From Eutreptiella sp. 'Long Island Sound 2002' (lineage: Eukaryota; Euglenozoa; Euglenophyceae; Eutreptiales; Eutreptiaceae): a stretch of DNA of 64,000 nucleotides. This document shows, one piece after another, positions 54,408-62,999 of the stretch. Position 1 is the first letter of the stretch. Each line of letters opens with the position of its first letter. The position numbers and the translations under genes were made by a program. The notes under the pieces are model-generated. The model did not search any database and had not been told where the DNA came from. It saw only the letters and a program-made list of their open reading frames with translations. The stretch lies in NCBI GenBank assembly GCA_964036045.1, contig OZ038385.1, forward strand, positions 22,519,813-22,583,812. The letters run 5' to 3'.

Positions 54408-57400
54408 ATGCTGCACTCGGTGCTGGGGGGCAGCAGGCGTGGCTCTGCCCTGCAGGCCGCTGTAGGAAACCTGCACTGGAACCTGCAGCACATTCGCGGG
54501 CGGCTGCGCGATCCGGCAGCAGACGGAGACCCCATCACCTCGGCCATTGAGGACGTCCTGGGTCAGGCAGAGCCCCCGGGGGACGAGGAGGCGGTGACCG
54601 CTTGCCTCCTGTGCCGCACCATTGGCCCGTGCCTCTCCGTCGAGTGCCCCCGGACCCACAGCTTTCGAATCCCCGTCACAGGCCAGGTGCCTGTAATACT
54701 GACCACCCTCAAGAAGGCGCTGTGCGCGGCTCTGCCCGATCAGGCCAGCCTACTTAACCCCGTGCCCGAACTGCCCCTAGCGCAAGCCTTCATCATTGTG
54801 GAGCTCTGGGTGTCTGCCCTTCTGGATCACAAGCACCGGCTGAAGGATGACGTGCTGGTCTCCCCGCCAATATGGACCGGTTGTGATCTGCTGGTCCTGC
54901 TCACGTCGTACAGGGACCCAGCAGTCGTCCCAGCGGGTCGCGTGGGCGTTCTCCTTAGCTCCCGGCAATCCAGCATACCTGAAGCTGCAGCGGTACCGCT
55001 CCCACGACTCAAGGAAGAATGGTGCGCGGACCCCTGGCTCAGCTTCGACCTCTGCCCCCGCTGCGACCGGCCCCGGTTGCAGCGCCTAGTCCTGACCCAA
55101 CCGTGTGACCCAGCTCGTCCGCCGGTGATGCCAGTATGCGGCGCCCTGCCCAAGGGGTCCACCGTTACCCGGCGTATGGCGAGGTGCAGCAACATCCGCG
55201 TATCCGGCCTCAGCGGTGCGTCTGCCTTCTCTTTGTCCACAGCGGCCTGCCACCTGTGCTCCCCAGGCGTCTGCGACCTCCAGCCACCGGGAGACGACAA
55301 TCTATATCGGCAATTGCGTGCTCGGCACGATGGCAGCTACATCCCCAAGTTCGACGCCCTGCCCACCGGCATCGCGCGGCTTCTGGTCTTCACCATCAAT
55401 GCAGGAGGTCTGGCCTCCAAGATGCGGATGTTGCTGGCGCTTTTGGTGGATTTCGAGCCGGACGTGGTGTGTCTGCAGGAGGCGGGCCCCCTATTTGTCG
55501 ACGACAGTCTCAAAGGGGTCCCCTATCGAGTCATCCTGGGCCCCGTGGTGCCGGGTGGAGGCCTGGCAATTCTCATCCATCACCGGCTACAGACACGGGC
55601 TCCGCTACAGTCCGACAAGGATGAGCATGCCCTCAGTGTGGCCATCCCCGTCTCAGAGAAGGTCCCCGTCGTGGTCACGAATGTGCACTTTCCGCCAGGG
55701 ATGAAGGCCGCAAACAGGCGGCTCAGTATTCTCCGGAGCGCTGCGTTCCAGGCCAGGCATCCCGGCGGGGTAAAGTTAGTCGCGGGCGACATGAACGCTG
55801 ACCTGGCGGACGATTCAGGAGCCTGGCTGCGCAAGGCGTGCACTGACAACAGATACTGGGGGGGCTTTACCCACCTCTATCGCCCCGGGGAGGCCACCAA
55901 CATCGTCGCCAACAGAGCAGGGGTGTCCCGGAGGGAGCTGGACTGGGTCCTCGTGAGTGCTCAGTCACCGGTTCATGCCTGCGAAAAGTTCCTGCTGCCT
56001 GGCTTGAGCACCCATCTAGCAGTGGCCTGCGACCTCAGCGTGCGCTCCGAGTACCTGTCGCAGGCCAATCCGGCGGGCCGTCTGTTCCGCTTTCGGAGAG
56101 CAGAACCATCGCACATGGCCACAGCGGCCGCCATGGCCAGCCTGGCATTCTGGTGGGCCTGGTGTGCCCGCCTGTCGCCCGATGGCGCGTTCACATGGTA
56201 CTGGGAGTGCATCAGCGGCATTATCCCGTCGTCCTCCAGTGGGTTTCGATTGGCCGCAGAAGCAGCCGCCAAGCTGTTTGAGGGCACCCAGCTGGCCGCC
56301 CGGGATCGCCTGACAGCGTGGTGGGCAGACCGGCAGGACGCGGCGTTCCTCAGAGCGGTCCAGCTGACAGAGGGCAAGCTGCAGGGGACAGGGGTTACTT
56401 CAGTCACCGCCGCGGCCCTGAAGATCCGCAAAGCTCGATTTCAGCAATTGTCGTCCGTCAGCCCTGATGGTGAGTACTTCCCGACCGAGCCGGATGCCTT
56501 CAAGGAGGAGTTGTTGCGTCAAGCGATGGAACTGCACTGTGGCCGCCACATTGGCTCAGATGCAGGGTGGCTCCGGCGGCTTGCAGATCAGTACCGCCCA
56601 CGCATGTCAGATCGGCCGGACATCACCGCGGCAACCCGATTGGCCCACGCGCAGCGTGGTGAGCGTGCAGTGGATCCCAGAGCACCAGCCACCTCAGGTT
56701 CCCCGCCCAGCTTTCAGGAGATGCACTTCGAAATCCGACGATCAGGGTCAGAGGCGGCGGCGTTTGGGGAGCTGGTGCAGTCGCTGCAAAGCCGGCTGTC
56801 AGGCACCGCCATCGGAGTCCTGGTGGAGCTATTGCACGCCACACACAGCGGGGCTCCAGCCCGCATCCTCAATGCGGTTCTGCACCTGTGCCTCCTGAAA
56901 AAGGAGCCGCAATGGCTGGTGCGCATGAGCCGGCCAGTCATGCTGGAGGAGCCGGTGCGGCGGAAGGAGTCGACAGCGATATTCCACCGCCTCCAGATGG
57001 TGTCCACAGTGCAGGGACTCGACCCGCCCTCAGCCTTCGCCTACCGCAAAGAGTTTAGTAGCCAGCTGGTGGCCATCTTCTGTCGCTGGGCCATTCCAGT
57101 ATGGATACGGGAGCGCGGCCGTCTGTGGGTATTCGACTGGGACGAGAGCAACGCGTTCTGTAACGTGCAGCGCGAATCGCTGCAGCAGGTGTGCCCTGAC
57201 GGCATCCGTGTAGACCCGTGGTACCAGTCCTTCTACGGCAGGCTGAGCATCTACGTGCAGTCGCCGTACGGGCTGGTGGGCCCCTACCGCATGCTCCACG
57301 GTGGGGCCCAGGGTGACAGCATGGGTGTCGGAGGGTTCAAAGAACTGGGCTCCGTGCGCTCCAGAGCGAACGCGGCCATCGTGGCCAACGCGCTACGCCC

Positions 57401-58184
57401 AGAAACTGGCGGTCCAGGGGGGCCTGACCCAGCCGACTGGTGTCCCGTGCATCCGGCGTGTGCAGCAGAGTACGTCCCAGAAGTATCCTCCAGCGACGAC
57501 AGGCGCATCTTCGCATACACAGACGCAGGAGCAGCCCACGTACTGCGGGTCAGCCAGAAAACATGTCTGGCCGGAGGTGGGGCCATCAACCGGTCCAAGT
57601 TGAAGGGGTACCTCCTGGTCGACAAAGGGGGCGCCCTGGGCTACGCCGCCGGCCAACTGTCGACCGTCCTCGGCGTCATCAAAACGGACTCAGCCGACCT
57701 CGCCATGGTGAAGATTCCCGTCGTCATGGGTGAACCACCCAGAGCAGTACTGGTCAAATACGAGGAGGCACTGCGCCACCTGCACTGGGCAGTGCCGCGG
57801 ACGGAGCCGGTGTATGCCTTAGCTCTGCGAGTGGTGACCACCTTCGCGCTGACCAAGGCAGATTTCGTCCTGGACGTGGTCCCAGCAGTGGGTCTCAATC
57901 TGGAGGCATGCCAGCGGCTGTCGGATGGCATCCACAGGCGCGCTCTGGGGCTGCCCCGCAGCTTCCCCAGAACCCTGCTCTATCGACCGCTACGTATGCT
58001 GGGTCTGCATGCGCCCAGGCTGCAGGACCGTCACGCGGTCCGGTTTGTGCACACTTTATTGGGCGCCCTCAACTGCCGCAGTAGCTATGTCGCTGACCTT
58101 CTGCGACATGAGCTGGGCCATAAGGCGTGGGTCCCGCAAGCGTACTCCGACGCCCACGTGCTGCACTCACTCCTCGAGGCGTGA
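54408..58184 (+). CDS. LINE ORF2: AP endonuclease - reverse transcriptase
   Basis: The first ATG is at 54408; the frame is open slightly further upstream, from a GTG at 54375 (numbering below counts from it). Residues 1-330 carry Cys/His clusters (CLLC...CLSVEC, CPRC, CHLCSPGVC) of unknown fold. Endonuclease at 336-555: Asn342 (TINAGGL), Glu369 (CLQEAG), GDMNAD with Asp472/Asn474, Asp523 (ELDWVLV) and STH at 545-547 where SDH is usual. Reverse transcriptase at about 845-1110: RPVMLEEP, motif A FDWDESNAF (Asp921), motif B GGAQGDSMG (976-984), motif C AYTDAG with Asp1050 followed by Ala instead of the second Asp. A thumb region follows to 1269. It should nick target DNA and prime cDNA synthesis. 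The YTDA motif is unusual and may affect activity. Confidence 0.92.
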   Translation: MLHSVLGGSRRGSALQAAVGNLHWNLQHIRGRLRDPAADGDPITSAIEDVLGQAEPPGDEEAVTACLLCRTIGPCLSVECPRTHSFRIPVTGQVPVILTTLKKALCAALPDQASLLNPVPELPLAQAFIIVELWVSALLDHKHRLKDDVLVSPPIWTGCDLLVLLTSYRDPAVVPAGRVGVLLSSRQSSIPEAAAVPLPRLKEEWCADPWLSFDLCPRCDRPRLQRLVLTQPCDPARPPVMPVCGALPKGSTVTRRMARCSNIRVSGLSGASAFSLSTAACHLCSPGVCDLQPPGDDNLYRQLRARHDGSYIPKFDALPTGIARLLVFTINAGGLASKMRMLLALLVDFEPDVVCLQEAGPLFVDDSLKGVPYRVILGPVVPGGGLAILIHHRLQTRAPLQSDKDEHALSVAIPVSEKVPVVVTNVHFPPGMKAANRRLSILRSAAFQARHPGGVKLVAGDMNADLADDSGAWLRKACTDNRYWGGFTHLYRPGEATNIVANRAGVSRRELDWVLVSAQSPVHACEKFLLPGLSTHLAVACDLSVRSEYLSQANPAGRLFRFRRAEPSHMATAAAMASLAFWWAWCARLSPDGAFTWYWECISGIIPSSSSGFRLAAEAAAKLFEGTQLAARDRLTAWWADRQDAAFLRAVQLTEGKLQGTGVTSVTAAALKIRKARFQQLSSVSPDGEYFPTEPDAFKEELLRQAMELHCGRHIGSDAGWLRRLADQYRPRMSDRPDITAATRLAHAQRGERAVDPRAPATSGSPPSFQEMHFEIRRSGSEAAAFGELVQSLQSRLSGTAIGVLVELLHATHSGAPARILNAVLHLCLLKKEPQWLVRMSRPVMLEEPVRRKESTAIFHRLQMVSTVQGLDPPSAFAYRKEFSSQLVAIFCRWAIPVWIRERGRLWVFDWDESNAFCNVQRESLQQVCPDGIRVDPWYQSFYGRLSIYVQSPYGLVGPYRMLHGGAQGDSMGVGGFKELGSVRSRANAAIVANALRPETGGPGGPDPADWCPVHPACAAEYVPEVSSSDDRRIFAYTDAGAAHVLRVSQKTCLAGGGAINRSKLKGYLLVDKGGALGYAAGQLSTVLGVIKTDSADLAMVKIPVVMGEPPRAVLVKYEEALRHLHWAVPRTEPVYALALRVVTTFALTKADFVLDVVPAVGLNLEACQRLSDGIHRRALGLPRSFPRTLLYRPLRMLGLHAPRLQDRHAVRFVHTLLGALNCRSSYVADLLRHELGHKAWVPQAYSDAHVLHSLLEA

Positions 58185-58232
58185 CAGCTGCAGCTGGTCC
58201 TGCTACCGGCAGCACACGTGCCGCCAACAGCC

Positions 58233-59852
58233 ATGCATGTGAGCCTGCACCGGGCCCCGGAAGGCCCTCAAGTCGTGGTGGCTTCTGATGGGGCATGCGG
58301 CCAGCGATCGCTGGCGTATGCGGCAGTCCTTGCAGACGCCCGCGGGGTGTTTGCAGAGGCGTGGTCTGCAGTGGCAGTAGAGGACCCGTACCCATGGGCA
58401 GCGGAATGGTTCGGTAGATACCTGGGGCTCGCTGTACTCCGCGAGATGCGCCTTCCTCTAGCCACGCGAGTGCTGGCCCTGGCGGACAACACCCACGTCA
58501 CCACCGAAGGGGAGGATCACACCGTGTCGGACAGCCCGTATGTCGATAACCTGCGGGTCCAGTACGCGGCCGGACTGCACCTCTGGCAAGCAGACGAAGT
58601 GTACGTGCCAGCTCAGCAGGACTTCGCGAGCGGTGCTCCTAGCCCCGCGCCGGGGCTAGCCGGCCTTCAGCACAGGGCGCACAGTCTGGCGACGTCGCGG
58701 ATGTCGGACGTGGAAGAGGGCCCCATGCCATTTGCAGCGGACGTCGGAGGCGTGGCGGTACTCACGACGGGGGGCGTGCCGTATCTGCGTCACTCTGTGG
58801 CCATGGAGCGCCGGTACGAGCAGTTAGCACCAGCGATGCCGCACCTGGATGCCCTCTTGCACCGCGACCCGGCGGCTGGGACGTCGTGGGAGCGAGTGGT
58901 TCAGGAGGCCCGTTTATCCAAGGACGCCCTCAACGTGGCCACGTGGCTTCGGGCAGCCCGGACGATGGCGACAGCCCCAGACAACGTCTTCAACTGCCCG
59001 TTCTGCGAACAGTCGTGTGCCGGATGGGGCCAGCACCTACTGGCAGCATGTGGCAAAGTGGCTCTGGCCGTACAAGCTGGCTTTCGTGCGCTGGTACTCG
59101 CGGCAGCGCCCGGTGCAACAGTGCCAGAGTGGGTGACCACCACGTGGGTACGCCTAGGGCGTCCCAGTGGTGACAGCCTGCACCTGGTCCTGCGGGCCGA
59201 CCATGAGGTGACAGCGACGTGGCCACCGGCGCGCCCCCACACAGTATACGTCACGTGGTCGGGGATGCTCATGGGCACATGCGCGGAAGCGTCACGCTGG
59301 CTTACGGCAGCTCGTAGAGACAGCCTGGCCAGCGCCTACCTGGAGGCACTGGCCACATATGCCCGGTCAGCAGCCTGGGATCTGTTCTGGACTACATCCA
59401 ATGGTCCAGTGAGCGGGTGGACGCATGGGCTGTCGTGGCAACACGCCGCGTGCCTGTCCGCATTGCTGCACCTGTACGACCGCGCTGTCACAGCGCTGGC
59501 GGAGTCCCCAGGCCTGGGCGTGGCAGCCCTGGCGGAACCAGAGTTCCCTCTGGGTTCAGACGGGCAGCACTGTTCAGTGCTTGTCGTGATTGGTGGCGGA
59601 CAGGCGCCTGCCTGGGAAGGAGCCGCTGTACACCGCTGGAGCCTGGCGCGGCTGGACGCCCAGCCAGAACATGTGCATGTTCGTGTTGGAGACCGATTCT
59701 GGATGTCTGCGCCGGAAGGAACAGTGCCGCAGGGGCTGGCGGAGGCGCTAATGGCCCTGTCAGCAGTGGTGCCAGGCAGCTCCACAGTGGTCCGCGCCAG
59801 GGGAGACCCCGATGCCCCTCCCGGGGGTTCGGGCCCGGCGGCGTCGGAGTGA
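58233..59852 (+). CDS. LINE ORF3: RNase H and CCHC-like finger
   Basis: The first ATG at 58233 (the frame is open from a GTG at 58218, used for numbering) gives 539 residues. An RNase H fold lies at about 18-160: Asp24 (ASDGA), Glu63 (AAEWFG) and Asp90 (LALADNTH). The fourth acidic residue, expected in a D-S-L-A-like motif, seems to be His in AHSLA (about 155). A finger at 260-278 reads CPFC-x9-H-x4-C, like the C-terminal finger of many LINE polymerases. The rest (280-544) is unassigned. In most RNase H-bearing LINEs this domain is fused to RT; here it is a separate ORF 48 bp after the ORF2 stop, so translation would need reinitiation. Confidence 0.85.
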   Translation: MHVSLHRAPEGPQVVVASDGACGQRSLAYAAVLADARGVFAEAWSAVAVEDPYPWAAEWFGRYLGLAVLREMRLPLATRVLALADNTHVTTEGEDHTVSDSPYVDNLRVQYAAGLHLWQADEVYVPAQQDFASGAPSPAPGLAGLQHRAHSLATSRMSDVEEGPMPFAADVGGVAVLTTGGVPYLRHSVAMERRYEQLAPAMPHLDALLHRDPAAGTSWERVVQEARLSKDALNVATWLRAARTMATAPDNVFNCPFCEQSCAGWGQHLLAACGKVALAVQAGFRALVLAAAPGATVPEWVTTTWVRLGRPSGDSLHLVLRADHEVTATWPPARPHTVYVTWSGMLMGTCAEASRWLTAARRDSLASAYLEALATYARSAAWDLFWTTSNGPVSGWTHGLSWQHAACLSALLHLYDRAVTALAESPGLGVAALAEPEFPLGSDGQHCSVLVVIGGGQAPAWEGAAVHRWSLARLDAQPEHVHVRVGDRFWMSAPEGTVPQGLAEALMALSAVVPGSSTVVRARGDPDAPPGGSGPAASE

Positions 59853-60138
59853 TCCCGCGAGCGTCGAGAGCGGCGGCCCAGCCGTGTGGGCGCCGCCCTC
59901 AGGGCGCGGTGGGGCTGCCCCGGGCCAGCAGAGGCTGGCCAAGGAGCGATGCAGGCGGTATGCGCCAAGTGCAGCAGGCTGATGTGTCGTGCGGTCGTCC
60001 TCTTTCTGGTGGCGGAGTGTGCTCAGACTACTCCGATGATTGCGCCGCTCCCGGGGGACCCAAATTTTTCAACTGACGGGTCCGTCGCGTTTTTCAAGTC
60101 GGGAGAGTCCAACCCAACCCAACCCAACCCCCCCCCCA
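59853..60138 (+). other. LINE 3' UTR and (CCCAA)n tail
   Basis: GC-rich DNA is followed by a T-rich segment (CAAATTTTTC, GTTTTTCAAGTC), then CCAACCCAACCCAACCCAAC and a C run at 60109-60138. The tail replaces poly(A). The last bases before it (CAAGTCGGGAGAG) resemble those before the tail of the next unit (CAAGCCGAGA). Confidence 0.75.
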
Positions 60139-60141
60139 GGA

Positions 60142-60346
60142 CCCCAGCGCGCACGGACACACAGGCACGGCGACATCTCCCTCCCACCAGCGCCTTGGTG
60201 GGGTACGGGGGTCGTCAGCAGTCTGGACGGCTGTGAGACCAGACAACCAGATGGGGGTACCCAGTCGAGCCGGTGAGGTACGGGCACACTGGCCGTGGGT
60301 CACCACCTTTGGCGCAAGCCGAGACCCAACCCAACCCAACCCCCCC
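60142..60346 (+). mobile_element. SINE-like element, copy 2, with (CCCAA)n tail
   Basis: It directly follows the LINE tail and ends in its own (CCCAA)3 plus C run at 60324-60346. It aligns with the minus-strand copy at 19912-20150 (ACACACAGGCACGGCGACAT, ATCTCCCTCCC, GTCAGCAGTC, TGAGACC, CCGTGGG blocks). A CAGTCGAGCC at about 60264 sits where the other copy has its B-box-like GGTCGATTC. Non-coding. The shared tail and similar last 15 bases suggest it is mobilised by the LINE. Confidence 0.65.
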
Positions 60347-61420
60347 ATGGGGGAGGGTTCGAAAAAGGGGCTCCTATGCCCCTCTGCCCCTCGCGGTGCA
60401 ATTTTCCCCAAGCCCTACTTGGGACAGACTGCGTTTACAGACTACCGCCATGGTGTGTGCCAAATGCCCTCCATGCCAACCCCCCTCCCCCGTTGTGCCT
60501 TGTTAGCGCCAGCCCTCCCCCCCTCCCCCTGCGCCCCTTTGAAACGCGGCGTGCAGATCCGGTGGAATGTTGCATTGAACAGAGTAATCTTCTGGTGGTG
60601 TCTCAGTATCATTGACTTTGGAACACTGCAAATGTCCACAAGTTTAGGGGTTGATACATTCAACGTAGTAATGCAAGCGCATGCGCTGCAGGTTGATGTC
60701 TCCTGATGGCGGCACAAAGAACACACATGCAGCTCATCATCACTTTCCATGTCCGCATGTGATGTGGTTTCTGCATCACTGTGCCAGGTATGGGGAGATA
60801 TGTGCTCCCATGGGCCATATGCTGGACATTGCACCTGGCAGCAGATACAAATGAAATCACAAATGAAGTAACTGAGTAAAGTAAGTAAGTAAAGCAAGCA
60901 GAGTGAATAAGATAAGTAAATGAGTAAGTAATAAGTAAGTAAAGTAGAAGAAGTAGCATCTGGACAGAGGCGTGCAAATCATCTGCTGCACCACACCATT
61001 CCTCATCAAACCCTGCTCAATCCTTGCACTTTACCACCTGTGGACATCATCAGGGGAGGGTGGTTATGGTCCCATTCTTGTGACCAAGAAAAGGGGTTGC
61101 CATGTCACTGCTCACCCCAGTATGCCGTCATATGCCATTGTATGCCCGACGAGCATAGTGGGAAGGATTTGAGCAGTGGCTCTACATTCCTTGCCCATTG
61201 GTTGAGCGCCTCAGGCCAGGTGCAATGCTTCCAGTAAAAATTGGTTGGATTCCTTTTTGAATTCACATCCTGTTGCTCAGAAAACTCTGCCTACGGGGGC
61301 GGGGGAGAACGCCAAAACTGCCCAAGCTCATGTTTCCCCTGGTCAACCCTGGCAGTCAACTGAAGTCTATGCAATATGTGCGCTTGCGAGTCTGTTGTTC
61401 TGCCCTATGATTTGGTGTAG
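60347..61420. other. End of giant intron
   Basis: No gene seen. An (AAGT)n-like tract lies at about 60866-60955. A pyrimidine-rich stretch (GTTGTTCTGCCC) precedes the exon 2 acceptor at 61420. Confidence 0.5.
60866..60955. repeat. Imperfect (AAGT)n microsatellite
   Basis: AAGTAACTGAGTAAAGTAAG and further GTAAGTAA words. No coding role. Confidence 0.9.
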
Positions 61421-61575
61421 GCTGGCCAGACCATCGAAGGCACAGGGGACATCGACATCACCGCCTTCAACATCCATAAGAGCCTGCACCAGCTGGATCC
61501 CGTGCGGAAGGCCTGTGTTCTGCACACACATATGCCCTGGGTCACGGCCCTATGCTGCATTAAGGGAAACTGGAG
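61421..61575 (+). CDS. Class II aldolase/adducin family protein, exon 2
   Basis: 155 bp between acceptor TTTGGTGTAG and donor GAG/GTCTGC encode residues 91-141 plus two bases of 142. They read TIEGTGDIDITAFNIHKSLH and then CVLHTHMPWVTALCCI. The HTH pair (His125, His127) is the first two zinc ligands of the family. At the position where L-fuculose-phosphate aldolase carries its catalytic Glu, this protein appears to have ITAF, so classical aldolase activity is doubtful and an adducin-like or different lyase role is possible. It joins in phase with exon 1 (LLVVNQ / AGQTIEG) with no missing residues against the family pattern. Confidence 0.9.
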
Positions 61576-61903
61576 GTCTGCACCCGTCAAAAATCCTGAA
61601 CAGCCCTCTGCAGCCTCTAACAATCCTCCCAACTGCTCAGCATCACTTGCCAGCCGCAACATTCGTCTGCTTTCTTCAACAGCACTCTCAGCTCTCCGCA
61701 ATGCTCATCAGCCCTCCTCCATACGCCACTGCTGCGTGCTGTTAGCCAGCATCGGACCTACTGATGTGCCTCCGTCGGTTATCCTCGGTAAGCGCCGTCG
61801 GGTCTATTGCCACCGTTTGCCCGTCGCATAGCTGCCGTCGGCTTTAGCCTGATCAAACACTCCAGCCCTGAATGACCCTCCAGCCCTCAACTCCCCTTCG
61901 TAG
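61576..61903 (+). other. Intron 2 of the aldolase-family gene (328 bp)
   Basis: Donor GTCTGC at 61576 and acceptor CTTCGTAG at 61903, phase 2. It is short and repeat-free, in contrast to intron 1. Confidence 0.88.
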
Positions 61904-62297
61904 GCTGCAGATGTGCCACCAGAACTCGCTGCGCTTCTACAACGGCATTGCATACGACGAGACCTACAACGGATTGGTCATGGATGAGGACGAGGGGGCC
62001 CGCATCGCGAGGCTGATGGGGGACAAGAACATCCTCTTCCATCGCAACCACGGCGTGATGGTGTGTGCGGCCACCGTGGCGCAGGCCTTCGACGACTTGT
62101 ACTACTTGGAACGTGCGGCGCAGGTGCAGGTGCTGGCCATGTCTGCGGGACAGGGCCTTCAGCTGATCTCGGACGCGGTAGCACAGAAGTTCCTCCAGGA
62201 CATGGGGGAGGATTACGCCACCTCTGCCCAGCTGCACTTTGAGGCGCGGAAGCGTGAGCTCTTGCGCAGCGAGAAGGACCGCGGCTTTGCATCGTGA
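61904..62297 (+). CDS. Class II aldolase/adducin family protein, exon 3 (terminal)
   Basis: Acceptor CTTCGTAG precedes 61904; the first base completes Arg142. It encodes residues 143-272 and stops with TGA at 62295-62297. LQMCHQNSLRFYNGIAYDE and then FHRNHGVMVCAATVAQAFDD match the family C-terminal half; His191 of RNHG is the third zinc ligand. YYLERAAQVQVLAMS is the conserved helix. The last 45 residues (AQKFLQDMGEDY..., REL) are a typical C-terminal extension. Intron 2 is 328 bp, in contrast to intron 1. The reading frame is intact across all three exons, which suggests a functional gene despite the transposon-filled intron. Confidence 0.93.
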
Positions 62298-62573
62298 CGC
62301 TGTTTGTTACGAAAGCGGCTCCGTGCACGCTTCAGGGGGGACATTGGAATTCACGAGACAGGGTCAGGTGCACGCGCCCGACTCGGGGGGACTGATTTCT
62401 GGGTGTGCTCGTGTTCCGCGCACAAATTCTTGTAAGGATTTGCGCATTGCAGCAGCTTTCTTGGTTGCCAACGGACGGACTATATCTTGGGTGCATGGAA
62501 CAGTCTAGGCCTGCCCCCTGCAGATGGTATGTATCTGTCCACTTATATCCCTTATGGGTCAAATGCTCTGGAT

Positions 62574-62578
62574 TGTAA
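62574..62578 (+). promoter_or_regulatory. Possible TGTAA polyadenylation signal
   Basis: TGTAA lies 277 bp after the aldolase stop codon. This pentamer is the usual poly(A) signal of green algae. No AATAAA is seen nearby. The match is short and could be chance. Confidence 0.3.
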
Positions 62579-62756
62579 CGGATTGTACCGGAAATTGTAC
62601 AGGAAAATGGACCACATGGGGATTCGTGCAGACAGACACGCTTTGGTTTGGCCGGCTACTAGCTAGAAATGATTCAGAGCAACGGCCAGTTTCATGTCGT
62701 CCATTTAAATAGGAGATGGTGTTTGATAGGGATATGGAACATTTTGGCCATGCCCG

Positions 62757-62995
62757 AGTGACCGTCTAATGACCGCCCATGTGGCCGCCTCAGTGAGTGC
62801 CTCGTCACTGCTTAGGACCACCCGAGTGGCCGCGCAAGTGACTGTCCCAGTGAGCGCCTCACGAGTGGCCATCCGAATGACTGCCCGAGTGGCCGCTCAA
62901 GTGGCCACCTGAGTCAGCATCAGAGTTGCTGCACAAGCGGCCGCGCGAGTGACCGCCGGAGTGATTGCCCAACTGATTACCCCTCAGGTCAGGGC
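62757..62995. repeat. Degenerate 12-bp repeat (GAGTGGCCGCCC-like)
   Basis: Words such as GAGTGACCGTC, GAGTGGCCGCGCAAGTGAC, GAGTGGCCATCC and AAGTGGCCACC follow each other at a period of about 12. In one frame they read Val-Ala/Thr-Ala-Arg/Gln repeats, and an ORF continues to 63235, but it lacks an ATG and is interrupted at the left, so coding is not supported. Confidence 0.75.
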
Positions 62996-62999
62996 CCGG

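Larger units (their letters stand above)
51480..60138 (+). mobile_element. Three-ORF non-LTR retrotransposon (LINE) with APE endonuclease, RT and separate RNase H ORF
   Basis: A repeated 5' region is followed by ORF1 (52098-54356), ORF2 with AP endonuclease and reverse transcriptase (54408-58184), and ORF3 with RNase H and a CCHC-type finger (58233-59852), all on the plus strand with 51- and 48-bp gaps between the first ATGs and the preceding stops. A 3' UTR of about 260 bp ends in (CCCAA)n plus a C run (60109-60138). No LTR is present. APE-type LINEs copy their RNA at a nicked target. All three ORFs are open, so the copy looks young. The 5' end is a guess; a target duplication could not be seen. 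Confidence 0.9.
28880..61420 (+). other. Giant intron 1 (32,541 bp) of the aldolase-family gene
   Basis: The donor is CAG/GTTTGT at 28879/28880 and the acceptor is GGTGTAG at 61420. Both flanking exon edges are phase 0. The intron holds an RT relic, a 10.5-kb macrosatellite, a decayed YR retrotransposon with an internal satellite, a LINE and a SINE-like unit, mostly on the gene's own strand. An assembly join across these repeats (there is a gap at 37341-37540) could have altered its size. Confidence 0.8.
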
